Shown here one piece after another: positions 1-10,730 of a DNA stretch of 64,000 nt (its first letter is position 1; each line of letters starts with the position of its first letter). The notes beneath the pieces were generated by a model. It was not told the DNA's origin and ran no database searches. It was given only the letters and a program-made list of their open reading frames with translations. Origin of the DNA: Hydrangea macrophylla (lineage: Eukaryota > Streptophyta > Magnoliopsida > Cornales > Hydrangeaceae); the NCBI GenBank assembly GCA_033977485.1, contig CM066994.1, positions 42,247,155 through 42,311,154 of the forward strand. The letters run 5' to 3'. Both the position numbers and the translations under genes were made by a program.

Positions 1-793
1 TATGTATGTAAAAATATGAAAATCTTTTTTCTCAAAACATATCAATAATAAATTTAAAAAAAGACGAATTTTAACAAGAATTCATGCATTTGTTTTGGTT
101 GAAAAATTGTGTTTTATAATTGATTATGAAATTTGCTTATTTTAACAAAATATACATTGTTTAAAAAAAAAAAAATAAATCACCATGCCTACATGAATAT
201 TTAGTGAAATTTCACTTAACTCGTACATGAACATTAAGGGTTAGTTTGGCCCCCATTTTGGTGTTTCTTCTTTTTTAAAGCACAATTTCATGTTAATTCA
301 TTTGGTAACTAGTTTATGAGCTTTGCAAAAATTGAACTTAGAGATTTTTTGGGAGAACTTTTAAAAGCTCTAGAATTGAGTGAAATTTCACTTAATATTT
401 TATGTATATCAAGTGAAATTTCACTTATTATTCATGTATATAAAAATATGAAATTTCTTTTTTTCAAAACATATCAACAAATGGTACTAGTTTTGTAGCT
501 CTCGTCGACACGATTCCAACGGTATAAAATTTGCGAAAAATGGAGTTATAGGTCAAATGTTATGGATGTTTAAAGTGTAAAAACATTTTTCGAAATTAGA
601 AATACTACGGTACGCTGCTCGCACGGTGCAAGCAGCCTTTGGAGAAGGGGGCGCGTGGGGGAGCATGGGAGTGATGGTGGTTGTCATTGGAGATTCTATG
701 GTGCGCGCGCTTATACCGTACGAGCACCAGCTGTCAATTTTTTGTCCTTTTTATTAAGTCATTTTCTAATTTGTACTTTAACTTAATAAATGA
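1..793. other. AT-rich intergenic stretch, no gene
   Basis: No coding region with recognisable similarity is visible. The only structure noted is a palindrome, AGTGAAATTTCACT, occurring three times (about 202-217, 379-393 and 411-426), each followed by an AT-rich stretch. The short 60-codon open frame at 316-498 spans two of these palindromes and has no family features. Confidence 0.6.
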
Positions 794-963
794 GTAATAT
801 TTGGGACACAACCTTCATACAACTTTCATACAACCTCTCTAAAAGATGTGTCTATCTCTCTCCTGTGATGTCACTGGACCCCACAGTGACACAGGAAAGA
901 GATAGACACATCTTTTAGGGAGGTTATATGAAAGTTGTATGAAAGTTGTGCCCCAAGTATTAC
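794..963. mobile_element. Fold-back MITE, family A copy 1
   Basis: The two halves form a near-complete inverted repeat of about 170 bp. The left arm begins GTAATATTTGGGACACAACC; the right arm ends with its complement. Both arms carry a TGTGTCTATCTCT motif near the centre. A second copy of the same length lies at 9380-9549 with its centre inverted. No protein is encoded, so it depends on enzymes supplied elsewhere. The family's transposase class is not clear, because I could not settle the target duplication. Confidence 0.8.
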
Positions 964-1198
964 GTACCCTTAATAAATAGTATACTAAGGTCCTTTTTGA
1001 TAAATGCCCCATAAATTTTAGCTATTTTATAAAATTAGCTTTATTGGATCAATACACCAAATTACTTTTTAAAGCAAGTAAGAGTAATTTAAAAAAAAAA
1101 AAAAAAATCCCCTTTTATTTTTTATTTTTTATGAGAAAAAACTCTTACTTCTGTACCAAAGCCTTGAACCCACCCTTGAACTAGGAATTGAAAAAAGA

Positions 1199-1361
1199 GT
1201 AATATTTGGAGTACTAATAACTTTCAACTAACATTTATTAACACATTCTATCTCTATTCTAGTGGTACTGTAAGGCCCGCAGTGAGCCTTACAGTACCAC
1301 TAGAAGAGAGATAGAATGTGTTAATAAGTATTAGTAAAAATTATTAGTACCCCTAATATTG
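1199..1361. mobile_element. Fold-back MITE, family B
   Basis: An inverted repeat of about 160 bp. The left arm starts AGTAATATTTGGAGTACTAATAA and the right arm contains the complement TTATTAGTACCCCTAATATT. The arms fold through a centre built on GGTACTGTAAGGC and its complement. The ends resemble MITE family A (AGTAATATTTGG) but the body differs, suggesting related ends with a different core. No coding capacity. Confidence 0.75.
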
Positions 1362-1418
1362 CCCTTAAAAAAATTCATCCAACAAACCATAAAAAAAATA
1401 CACCCTTGGGCAATGCTA

Positions 1419-3215
1419 GAGTCTCATGAGTTGTTTCCAAAAAAATTGTTAATTTAATACTTAATTATTAAACCGGGGTGTTTTGAAACTTAAAGACATA
1501 AACAGAGTAAATCGTTTTTACGGATAACGACTTTATAGAGTCGTTTTTAGTAAAAACGAGTTTATATTTAAAATCGGTTTTAGTAATACCGATTTTAAGT
1601 AAATCCTTTTTTTATTTTCTACGAGAAAATAGTATTTTCTGGAAAAAAGAAAAATGGTTATAAGTCGTCTTTACAAATAACGACTTATAAAAAGTCGGTT
1701 TTAGTAAAAACGATTATATAGAGTCGTCATTACCAAAAACGACTTTAACTAAAAATCGGTTTTACTAATACCGACTTTAGTAGTCTCTGTAAAAGTGATT
1801 GGACATTTCTGACGAGTGATGTGAAATCAGTCGGTATTACCAAAGACGATTCATAAGTCGTATTTTGTAATCACGACTTTACTTAAAATCGGTTTTACTA
1901 AGACCGATTTTAAAAAATATTTTTTTTTTTTTTGAAAAATAATTTTCAAAAAGAAAAACAAATTTATAAAATAAAAAATCGGTTTTGAAAAAACCGACTT
2001 TAATGTCGGTTTTTATATAGCCGACTTTCATATGGGTCAAATTTTTTTTTATCACTGTGATCATTTGGGTCAAACTTTCATTATTTTTCTTATTTCTTAT
2101 TTTTTTTTTCACTTTGTTTATGTAAATCTAATTTTGTCCCAAATGCTTAGACATATACTATGGTTTCCAAATTTTGATTCCCAATTTGGTTCTAAATGGT
2201 AAGACTACTGCTATAATTTCTAAATTTTTGTAATGCTATGGTTCCAAATTTGATTCCTAATATTTTATTAGTTTTGTTATGCTAATGCTATTTTTTTTAG
2301 GCGGATCTAGAAAATCAATCTAAGGGGCTTGATGTACAGGGGTTCGTGGGCAGTGTTCCCGAATTTGTTATTTTTCTAAATTAAAATGTGTATACAAAAA
2401 ATATATAAATAGGTCCAAAAGTTGGGAATCAAAAATAATTCGGAATCAAATTTGGAACCATAGCTAGGGGCAGAACCAAGAATTGAAGTCCGGGGGTGCT
2501 GCCTCAGTCCATAGAATCAAAATAGGACTTCATCGGGGGTTCGGAGGCAGCGTCCCCGAGCCAATATATATATATATATATATATAGTATACTATAGGCA
2601 TAGTTCTGCCCCTAACCGTAGTAGTGTAGAAATTTTCCAACTAATGAGTGGTCCCATGACACCATACACTATAGGCATAGTTCCGCCCCTAACCATAGCA
2701 TTACAAAATTTTAGAAACTATAGCAATAGTCTTACCATTTGGAACCAAATTGGGATTCAAAATTTGGAAACCATTGTATTAGTCTAAGCATTTGGGACCA
2801 TTTTAGATTTGCATAAACAAAGTGAAAAAAATAATAATAATAATAAGAAAAATAATGAAAGTTTGACCCCAAATGAACAAATGAACACAGTAATAACATA
2901 ATGAAATTTGACCCAAATGAAAGTCGGCTTTATAAAAACCGACATTAAAGTCGGTTTTTTTAAAACCGATTTTTCATTTTTTTTTTATTTTATAAATTGT
3001 TTTTATTTTTTAAATATTAGTTTTTCAAAAATAAAATTTATTTTTTAAAGTCGGTCTTAGTAAGACCGACATTAATAAAAAGTCGGTTTTATTGAGACCG
3101 ATTTTCTTAATGTCGGTTTTAGTAACACCGACTTACCCTGGAAATGTCTTTAAATTAAAATACACACTTAATTAATAAATAAGTATTAAAAATACAATTT
3201 TCATGGAAACGACTC
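1419..3215. mobile_element. Non-autonomous Mutator-like element (MULE)
   Basis: A 1,797-bp element flanked by a perfect 9-bp duplication, GCAATGCTA, at 1410-1418 and 3216-3224. The 9-bp length is diagnostic of Mutator-like elements. Terminal inverted repeats of about 45-50 bp begin GAGTC and share GTTTCC and TTTAATACTTA; the left one has a roughly 9-bp insertion close to the tip. The interior has no transposase. It holds many inverted and direct copies of a short unit, AGTCGGTTTTA / AAAACCGACTTT, clustered at both ends (about 1500-2030 and 2920-3140). The middle (2130-2860) is AT-rich and itself roughly palindromic around 2330-2700. It is mobile only if a MULE transposase acts from elsewhere. 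Confidence 0.85.
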
Positions 3216-3546
3216 GCAATGCTATGGACAATGCTAGTGACAAAATATCTGACAAAAAGCAGGTTTATGGAATAATGAGCTTTTGGGGAGCCCACCCACC
3301 GTCGTGCCCAACCGGCCCCACATGGTTTGTTCTGATCGAAATCAACAGCACTATTTACCAAAAAAACGTTTAATTGCGTTCACACACTGCATGTGAGTTT
3401 TCATGGCTTTGGTACTAGTGTCTTGTAATTTCTCTGCCTAATTTTTGTCTCTCAATTTCTGGTTGCTTTCTCTCCTCTCTCCTTGTTTCTGTTACTTCCA
3501 ATTGCTTCTCACCCAAAATTTGCTAACCTTTTTCTTATTTTTATTA

Positions 3547-4200
3547 GTTCCTGTTGCTGAGTTGTTTTAATTGGCTGGTCCCAGATGGTGGTTGGAAATG
3601 AGCTTTATTCAATCAGGTTTGCACGAAAAATTATCTCATGTAATAAGTTTTGGCGTAACAGATTCTTGTAGACCGTTGACTTAATGTGGAACCATAAGAT
3701 CAATGGTCTACAATAATTCTTCACACCAAAAACCGTCATAAGGAATAATGTCACTGTTTTGCATATGGATATATTATAAATTTGCCTTGACTTGCCTTAA
3801 CTGAATTTAATTATCTAGAAATCAAGGGTGGAGGTAAAGTGCAACACTTTTTCTGCTAAATACACCATTATAAAGTGTTAAAAGATTACAAAAAAAATAA
3901 AAAAAAATCAATTTTTGAATGAAGGTAGTGTATTTAGCCAACAGAAAATAAATCATAACTATTTAGGGTTTATTTGGTGTAGTTTGTGTTTTTGTGATCG
4001 CGATAACTTTTCTAGAATAAATTATGGTTAGATTCGAATGTGAGCGTTTTGGTGTTTAAATAATGTATTATAAAAGTCGATATAGTGACAGAATATATTA
4101 TATAAGGTGAGAGCATCTATGATGGCAAAAGTATACAACAAATTTAGTGAACTTAGCATGCTTGGTCGATCACACGTGACATGTGAGTAGTTGTTAGTTA
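3547..4200. repeat. Dispersed repeat, copy 1
   Basis: This segment matches 50551-51240 in the same orientation at roughly 80-85% by eye. Shared runs include GATGGTGGTTGGAAAT near the start and AGCATCTATGATGGCAAAAG near the end. Relative to copy 2 it has about 150 bp extra around 3622-3765, containing an internal inverted repeat (TTGTAGACC / GGTCTACAA), and it lacks the MITE found in copy 2 at 50986-51168. No coding potential was recognised. Confidence 0.75.
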
Positions 4201-4800
4201 CTCCATTTGACCCATTTTATGTGTTAATCTTTGGGGTATAACTTTTTAAAGGAACTCAATGATTGCTTGAAATGAATACAATTGTTCTAAAATTACCCTT
4301 ATTTGGTTATATGGTCTTTTTGCTTTTTGTTGAATATTTTCAAAATCAATAAGGATAAGTTTAGAAAGTAGCTAAAATAATTATCATACTCTCTCTGTCC
4401 CTTAAAAAAATAGTCTTGTATTCCATTTGGAGATGTCCCAATATTATTGTCCACCTTCCAAAATTAGTATACAATTTTTATTTACTTTGCAAAACTATCA
4501 TTCCTTAAAATCTACACAAATATAAAAGTAAAAAAATAGTTGTAATAATTAGGGACAATTGTGAAAAATAGTTGTAAATTTTTTTTATCCCCTTAAAAAA
4601 TTGAATTCCCATAAATAGACTATTTTTAAAAGACGGATGGAATAACAGACATTAGGTTTGGAACATAAAAAAAAAAATAAAAAAAATAAGACTATGGAAT
4701 ACCACATCAATATTTGTATATTCTAATAGAGACACTTGTGCTAGGAAGATAGAAACTCATACAACGGTAATAAGCAATATTTATTCTACGAATGGAGGTG
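4201..4800. other. AT-rich stretch, no gene
   Basis: Nothing recognisable is encoded. The area around 4390-4640 contains an inverted repeat (CTCTCTGTCCCTTAAAAAAATAG on the left; AATAGACTATTTTTAAAAGACGGATGG on the right), the hallmark of a common plant MITE type. I could not fix its exact ends or target duplication. Confidence 0.4.
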
Positions 4801-4974
4801 CAATAATGGAGCTTTTGTGGGCATGTGACTTTCAGGCTCCTATAGTCCCACTGTCGGTGTGGTGTGAAGTCTCTATCGGGTCAAGGCTCTGTGATCGAAA
4901 TCTACAGAACAATGTTTCACGACCATGTGGCTTTCAGGCTTTGATATTTAATTTTGTCAGAAAGGCTTTGAATA

Positions 4975-5460
4975 GTTCTCTCTCTCTCTCTCTCTCTCTC
5001 TCTTGTAGATCTCAGCAGCTTTCACTCGAATTGAATAACTGACTCTCTCTCTCGCGCTCGATTTTGATTCATCTACGTCTTTCCAACCCAGTTTCAGAGA
5101 AGATCCAAATTCTTAGCTCCATTCCAGCACGAGTGTTCTGTAATTTCTCTGCTTATTCTCTCTCCCTCTCTCGTTTTTGTTACTTCCCGTTGCCTCTCTC
5201 CCTCTCTCTCTCTCTCTCTCTCTGTTTCGTTTTTGTTACTTCCCGTTTCTTCGCGCTCCCTCTTCTTTTTTCTGTTACTTCTCTGATCTATCCAAAAGTT
5301 GCTCTCTATCTCTCTTCTTGTTTCCCAGTTGCTTCTCTCAAAGAGTTGCTCTCTCTCTCTCTCTCTCTCTCTCTCTAGTTTCCCAGTTGCTTCTCTCAAC
5401 GAGTTGCTCTCTTTCTCTCTCTCTCTGTTACTTCCAGTTGCTCGCTCTCTCTCTAAAGTA
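4975..5460. repeat. Pyrimidine-rich (CT)n block
   Basis: Long CTCTCT runs at about 4979-5001, 5041-5054, 5200-5222, 5350-5376 and 5416-5427 are separated by repeats of a TTGTTACTTCC(A/C)GTTGC unit. Such tracts are typical of 5' untranslated leaders and promoters in plants. The Leu/Ser-rich and Arg/Glu-rich frames running through it are artefacts of the dinucleotide repeat. A similar TGTTACTTCCAATTGC unit occurs at about 3489-3505. Confidence 0.7.
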
Positions 5461-5499
5461 GAAAAGAGGGAAATTTAAGAAGGAACCTAAAAAGTTGAA

Positions 5500-5677
5500 A
5501 ATGGATCCTGTGTCGTCTGCCATTGTGGGAGAAGTGACAAGACAGACCACAGAGAGCTTTTACTACAAACTTGTAATCCAGTTAAAAGCTAGAGTACAAA
5601 TTTGCTTCTCAAATGCCTTTACTAGTCGCATGCAACGGTATCCATCAATTAATCATTGTTGCATGCAATTATTATAG
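5500..5677 (+). pseudogene. Possible 5' fragment of a resistance-type gene (weak)
   Basis: After the pyrimidine-rich tract, an ATG at 5501 opens a short frame whose first residues read MDPVSSAIVGEVTRQTTESF. This resembles the extreme N-terminus of some plant coiled-coil NBS-LRR resistance proteins, where a hydrophobic/charged start precedes the first coiled coil. The frame loses any family likeness after about 25 residues and stops at 5677. No NB-ARC or LRR sequence follows before the ELO gene, so at best it is a first-exon remnant. The (CT)n leader just upstream fits a gene start. The assignment rests on a very short match and may be chance. Confidence 0.22.
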
Positions 5678-5954
5678 TATTTAAGATTCAAATTTAGAAA
5701 ACACAATATTATTCTTCTAACAAACTCTTGCACCAACTTTTCTCGCGCCTCTTATGCGCAGGTTTGAATCTCACTTCCGCTTTTTATAATCTAAAACAAC
5801 AGGGGAAAAAAAAATCCTTTCAAAAAATAGGAAAAACACCATACAATGACCACTGTGATCTCTTCTTCGTCATTGCTGTAGGATCCACATCGAATATTTT
5901 GATCAGAGTGAAAGTTAGACAGGTATGACGGTCACAAGATATAATTTTTCCAAA

Positions 5955-6770
5955 TCATGGCCTTTTATTCTTTTCTTCATTTCTCTTCCGATCATAGTTC
6001 TTAGAGTGAAAATCAACAAAGAGTGCCAAAAGGGAAGCATTGAAAACCGCATTAAAACACCAACCCCAAATCCCGGAGCACCCAGACCCGGTAAAATTGT
6101 AGTAAAGCATCAGACCCGAAACCGCAAAGCTAAACCCGAACTGAACAATCTGACAGTCCGTGACCATCCTTTTCCACCACGGGCGCTTACCCAGTGCGCA
6201 CAATAAGTAGTAGGCGTACATTAGCGTGTGAACGGAGGCGTTTGTAACGAGCGCCACCGGGAACAGTGACTGCGAAGTAGATAACCATAGATAGCACATC
6301 ACGACCACCACCGCGTGATGGTACACGTGGAGGAACGAGAGCCGTCGATTACTACCACTAAAAATGATGAGCCACGTGTCGACGAATTCGAGGAGTTTGG
6401 AGAGGTAGAAAATGTGGGCCCAGTAGTAGATGGGCCCACTTGGGGGAGTGTGATTGGATGGGAAGCAGAAGATCCAACGGTAGTTGGGCATTTGGGAGAG
6501 AGTGGAGAGAGAGCAACCGACGGCCATGATGAGAGAGAGGAATAGGAGGATGAGGTTGTGGACGGCGGAGATGAGGCGGAGAGTGGTGGGATGGAGGGTG
6601 AGGATGGAGGAGTAGTGGTGGAGAGAGAAAGTTAGAGAGAGGTAAGTGAGGACTGTGAGAGAGAGGAAAGTTGGGGAGGCGCCCCATGTTTGGCCTTGTT
6701 TCCACTCGAATTGGTTGATTGTTGGGTGGTCTACTAACCAGTAGTGGAGGTTGGTGTAGATGAGGTCCAT
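5955..6770 (-). CDS. ELO-family very-long-chain fatty acid elongase (plant ELO-like)
   Basis: A complete intronless 271-codon gene. ELO proteins are multipass ER membrane condensing enzymes that join malonyl-CoA to a fatty acyl-CoA, the first step of each very-long-chain elongation cycle. Visible family signatures are KLLEFVDT (125-132, the K-x2-E-x2-DT motif), the catalytic histidine box HVYHH (148-152), NASVHTLMYAYY (177-188) and TDCQIVQF (204-211). About seven hydrophobic segments are present (roughly 33-50, 66-88, 113-130, 154-165, 169-190, 208-224, 236-253). The tail ends KNKRP, a KxKxx ER-retrieval signal. The first ATG is chosen because the N-terminal YWLVDHP region matches the start of plant ELO-like proteins such as Arabidopsis HOS3/At1g75000. 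Length is normal for the family. A (GA)n tract lies just upstream. Acyl-chain specificity, and whether it acts beside the KCS-type elongases, cannot be read from sequence. Confidence 0.92.
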   Translation of the reverse strand: MDLIYTNLHYWLVDHPTINQFEWKQGQTWGASPTFLSLTVLTYLSLTFSLHHYSSILTLHPTTLRLISAVHNLILLFLSLIMAVGCSLSTLSQMPNYRWIFCFPSNHTPPSGPIYYWAHIFYLSKLLEFVDTWLIIFSGSNRRLSFLHVYHHAVVVVMCYLWLSTSQSLFPVALVTNASVHTLMYAYYLLCALGKRPWWKRMVTDCQIVQFGFSFAVSGLMLYYNFTGSGCSGIWGWCFNAVFNASLLALFVDFHSKNYDRKRNEEKNKRP

Positions 6771-6796
6771 CGACCTTGTGTCTTACGCGCCGCCGT

Positions 6797-6826
6797 AGAG
6801 AAAGAGAGAGAGAGAGAGAGAGAGAT
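6797..6826 (-). promoter_or_regulatory. (GA)n/(CT)n tract in the ELO 5' leader
   Basis: A run of GA dinucleotides (CT on the coding strand of the ELO gene) lies 27-56 bases upstream of its ATG. Pyrimidine-rich leaders at this position are common in plant genes. I see no unambiguous TATA box in the next 150 bases, so the transcription start is undetermined. Confidence 0.5.
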
Positions 6827-6989
6827 AGACTTCAAAAATGGAAAGTTTTATGGGTCTCTACGATGGATCGTAGATTATTCCTCAAAGTCAAAAGATAAGG
6901 GGTACAGGACCACAGGTACAGCAAATGTTGTCTTCTTGTTAGTGTCTTCTCATCCAACGGTCCATCTTCCTCCAAAATTGTCATGAATC

Positions 6990-7703
6990 ATATGAATCAA
7001 TTACTATGTGACTTTTTAATATTCTCGTATTAAGGTCTCGCTTGGGTTAATTTAAAATTTTAGTGATTGTTTTATAAAATGAAAGTGTTTTATTATCTTC
7101 AAATTTTAGTACTTAAAAATTTAGTGATTGTATTTTTGCTAAGACTGACAAGTTTTATTTGTTTTCCGCAAGAAAAGCATTAAACTTTAGACTGGCTATA
7201 CGAAGACAAAATAGTTACAATTATGATAACTTTGTAGCGTTTTCTGTTTTCTCACCCTCGCGTCCTCTGGTGTTTTTGTGTGGTTGGCAGGGGCAGAAAA
7301 GTTTGGTGGAATAGAAAAGTTAGGGGTGTATTTGATCATTTAATTATGTGTCCTAACACGTTTTTTTTCAATACATTAAACAAAGCACTAACTTACTCTT
7401 CAGAGTTTTGTCGAAAATTTAAGTAAAAAGTTTTGCTTCAAAAAAATCACTAAATGCAGTGTATTTTAGTATTTAAAATATTATTTTAAAACTATAAATT
7501 TAATACCTTCAGTTTTTCAGTACAAGAAATTTTCCAGTTAATTTTCAATTTTATGTTTTATCAAACAGCATCTTACCATAATTTTAAAATGTGGCTCATA
7601 GATAACAGATTTTAAAGGATGTAATCATGGGATCACTTCAAAATGCTAAACGTTATTGAAAATTTTTTCAAATGAAAAAGAATTAGATACTTATTATATA
7701 CAA
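6990..7703. other. AT-rich stretch, no gene
   Basis: Low-complexity AT-rich DNA upstream of the ELO gene. No open frame has family features, and no element boundaries could be set. Part of it may serve as the distal ELO promoter. Confidence 0.5.
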
Positions 7704-7711
7704 TTCTTTAG

Positions 7712-8244
7712 CAATGTTCTAAAAATCGCTAGGCGCTAGTCGGGCGGCGAAGGGGGGCCTAGCGCCTAGGGGCCTAGGCGGACGCCTAGGCGGGGGCCTA
7801 GACGGATTTGTTTTATAAATAAAATTAATTATATAATAGATTTATATACCAGTTATGTGGTGTTAATTAAAATAAATTATAGATTTGTGGTTCAAATAAT
7901 AGATACATATATATATAGGTTATGTGGTGTTTTTTTAGAAATAAGTAAAGATTATTAGAAGGTTTTAATATTTAAAAAACTATTAAGGATCTCTCCATAA
8001 TTAACTTAAACCTTAAGTGTATATATATACTAATGTTAGGGTTTTTTTTCCAAAGAGTCGGACCCAAATAAGACTCTCTAGCATTCTCACCCTAGCCCGC
8101 CTAGAGCACCGCCTAGCCCGCCTAGCTCGCCTAGCACCGCCTAGGCCCCGCGTAGAGGCCGACTAATCCACTGACCGATTTTCTCAAACGCCTAGGGAAA
8201 ATCTCGGCGACCGGGCACCGCCTAGACCGATTTTTAGAACACTG
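7712..8244. mobile_element. Non-autonomous hAT element
   Basis: A 533-bp element flanked by a perfect 8-bp duplication TTCTTTAG (7704-7711 and 8245-8252), the size produced by hAT transposases. Termini read CAATGTTCTAAAAATCG on the left and CGATTTTTAGAACACTG on the right, inverted with one mismatch. The subterminal DNA is GC-rich and packed with CCTAGGCG / CGCCTAGG units (7728-7805 and 8092-8225), probably transposase-binding repeats. The core is AT-rich with no transposase. A fragment with the same terminus lies at 53480-53527. Confidence 0.9.
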
Positions 8245-8395
8245 TTCTTTAGTGATTTAAGCCTTGACTGGTTAATGTATACAAATTCGTATATTTGACA
8301 AATGTGGCATATATATAATTCTTTAGTGATTTAAGACTTGACTGGTTAATGAATACAACAAATTCGTATATTTGACAAATGTGACATTTGTATGG
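8245..8395. repeat. Tandem duplication (about 76 bp, two copies)
   Basis: Two adjacent copies start TTCTTTAGTGATTTAAG (8245 and about 8321) and run through TTGACAAATGTG. They differ by a few bases and a 4-base insertion. The first begins exactly at the right-hand hAT target duplication, and TTCTTTAG is repeated a third time at the second copy's start. The duplication therefore existed at, or arose at, the insertion site. Confidence 0.85.
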
Positions 8396-9202
8396 ACCAA
8401 TAATTAAGGGCGGACCATCGGTAGGCTCAACTTGACTATAACTCAGTGTAAATATTTTGCATAAATATTTTAGGTGTATTTCAGTCCACTTCTTCACAAA
8501 GTTTACCGAATTTAGCTTAGTACTGCTTACTAACATTAGCCCACCCAATCCCACCTCAGTTCGTCTCTTTAAAAGTTTTTGAGTCCGCTACTAGCAAAAA
8601 AATTTAAAAAAAAAACACATCAAAATATACTAAAGTGTTGTCCCTTCGGAATAACCCACCGTCACAACAATTATTATACATATTTAGAATACAAATTTAA
8701 TAACCAACAAAATATGTATTTTTTTACTCATACTATTTGGTGATTTTTTTAAACAAATTTTTCTGGTCCCAAATAAAAATATTTTCTTTTCTTTTTTCAG
8801 AAGATAAATAGAAGTAAAAGTACTATAAATATGTGTGTACATTTTAAACACAAGCAGGAGCCATTACTTGTTAATTTAAGTAATTTCATTTTGCATATAA
8901 ATTTTTTGTTAGTATATATCAAATTTTTTTTTATTTTTTTTTTTAAACAAAATATATAGGGGGGCCTTCTTCGAAGTTCACCTGGGTCTCAAAAAGCCAG
9001 GGAGTAATCAAGCACATATATAAGTTCATCTTGAAGTGTACAAGCTAATTTTTAGCCAAAAATTCTAATTTTCTATTTTAGCTAGATTTGAAGCACTAGT
9101 TAGTTAGTAATTAAAAGACCTAGCTAGTTTGGTCCAGATGATTTGGGGATTATGTAATTTATATGAGAAGAAAGAAGTGATTAATCAGTCAATATAGAGC
9201 TA
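8396..9202. other. AT-rich stretch, no gene
   Basis: No coding sequence or element with definable ends is visible. TAG-TTAGTAATTAAAAGA motifs at 9098-9118 recur near 10455-10476, in a stretch that otherwise resembles 9000-9190. This indicates an old duplicated segment. Confidence 0.45.
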
Positions 9203-9306
9203 GGAAGCACGGGTGCGGCGGTCGGACACGCAATGCAGGTGCGACTGCCTTTAATAGTAAACACCCAGTGTGGGTGCGGCCGCCTTCCCGAAGAGTCTGT
9301 GCTTCC
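9203..9306. mobile_element. Small GC-rich inverted-repeat element, copy 1
   Basis: A 104-bp GC-rich island in AT-rich DNA, bounded by GGAAGCAC and GTGCTTCC. The body carries GGGTGCGGCGGTCGGACAC. It is present in the opposite orientation at 32196-32302, so it is dispersed rather than unique. It codes for nothing. The transposon class is uncertain. Confidence 0.65.
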
Positions 9307-9379
9307 TTGATATAGAGGATCTGGATACTGTATTCTGAAACTAGTCAGATTAACAATTCAAATAGTGACTAACAGTGGG

Positions 9380-9549
9380 GTAATACTTGGGACACAACCT
9401 TCATACAACTTTCATACAACCTCCCTAAAAGATGTGTCTATCTCTTTCCTGTGTCACTGTGGGGTCCAGTGACATCACAGGAGAGAGATAGACATATCTT
9501 TTGGGGAGGTTATATGAAAGTTGTATGAAGGTTGTGTCCCAAATATTAC
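9380..9549. mobile_element. Fold-back MITE, family A copy 2
   Basis: Same length, ends and arm sequence as 794-963, with a perfect-to-near-perfect fold-back. The asymmetric centre (the GGACCCCACAGTGACAC region) is in the opposite orientation to copy 1, showing insertion in inverse direction. No coding capacity. Confidence 0.8.
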
Positions 9550-9838
9550 TCGTTTGGAAATGCTTAAAACACAATATATATAATTAAGTTCAGATGTAGA
9601 CAGGGGCGGAGTCAGGATTTACAAATTGGGGGGACCGTGTATAGAGGGTCTAGAGACTGAGGTGAAATTTTTTTGGTCTATTAATTCTGTGATGCTTGTA
9701 GATCATCACTAATTTTTTTTTTTAATTTTTTTTTTATGTATTTCCTTATTTATTTTTTAATGTTAAGTGCTAATTTACAAAATTTGCGATGTTGATAAAA
9801 CAATTTGAATTGGGCTCAATGGTATCACTATTTTTTTA

Positions 9839-10027
9839 GAGCATTTTTGCTCACCATTTTTAGTTTACCATTGTTCACCCAGGTCTTCACTGCTGAGTGA
9901 TATGTGTCCCATTTTATTCCCATTTTGCCCTTGTACTATCAACATAATTACTCGAAGGAGACACATGTCATCCAGTGAAGGCCTGTGTGAGCAATGTTGA
10001 ACCAAATTTGGTTGAGCAAAAATGCTC
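9839..10027. mobile_element. MULE-type MITE with GAGCATTTTTGCTC ends
   Basis: A 189-bp inverted-repeat element with identical tips GAGCATTTTTGCTC and arms that stay paired through TCACCCAGGTCTTCACTG and its counterpart. The same family occurs at 50986-51168, where a 9-bp target duplication is clear. Here the flanks are poly-T and the duplication cannot be resolved. The surrounding sequence (about 9755-9835 and 10050-10115) is itself a pair of diverged direct repeats. Confidence 0.75.
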
Positions 10028-10730
10028 TCAATTTTTTTTTTTTTTAAATTTATGTCGAGTGCTAATTTGAAAATTTTGTGATGACAATAAAACAATTTGG
10101 GTTGTGTTCAATGGTATATGAGAAGGAAGAAAACAATATGGTAAAATACGAGTAACTTGGGTTGAGTTCAAATAGTAAGTGTAGAAAAAGATTACTGGTC
10201 TAAATATTTAGGATGTGTTAGATTACAATTAAGCATGTTATATATTTATTTCAATTTTTGAGTGATTCGATTATAATTAGTCCAATGTCCAATGTATACT
10301 GGATGCAAAATTCTTATTTTGAACCTAGCCATTATTTTTTGGGGTTATACAATAATCATATCACTTTGGGGGGACCAATCATATAAGTTCATCTGGACAC
10401 AATCTTAATGTTAGGCACAAACTCTAATTTACTATTTTTGCTAGATTCGGAGCACTAGTTATTAGTAATTAAAAGAGCCAGCTAGTTTGGTCGAGATGAT
10501 TTTGGGATTATGTGATTTATATGATAAGAAAGAATTGTATTAAGACTAGAATAATAACCATGAATCTGGGGTAAAGTTCATATAGAAGCCAATTTACATG
10601 GATCTTGTCATAGAGAAAACTAGCTAGATTAACAGTTTAAAGTAGTGACTAATAGTGGTATTGACAATGTAAAATAGTGTGCATTAGGCATACACAATTA
10701 TATGTCTTTCAGAGATCAAATACACTAGTT

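Noticed and set aside
5064..5461. Overlapping Leu/Ser-rich and Arg/Glu-rich open frames on both strands
   Set aside because: They are translations of (CT)n/(GA)n microsatellites, with no start context or conserved domain.
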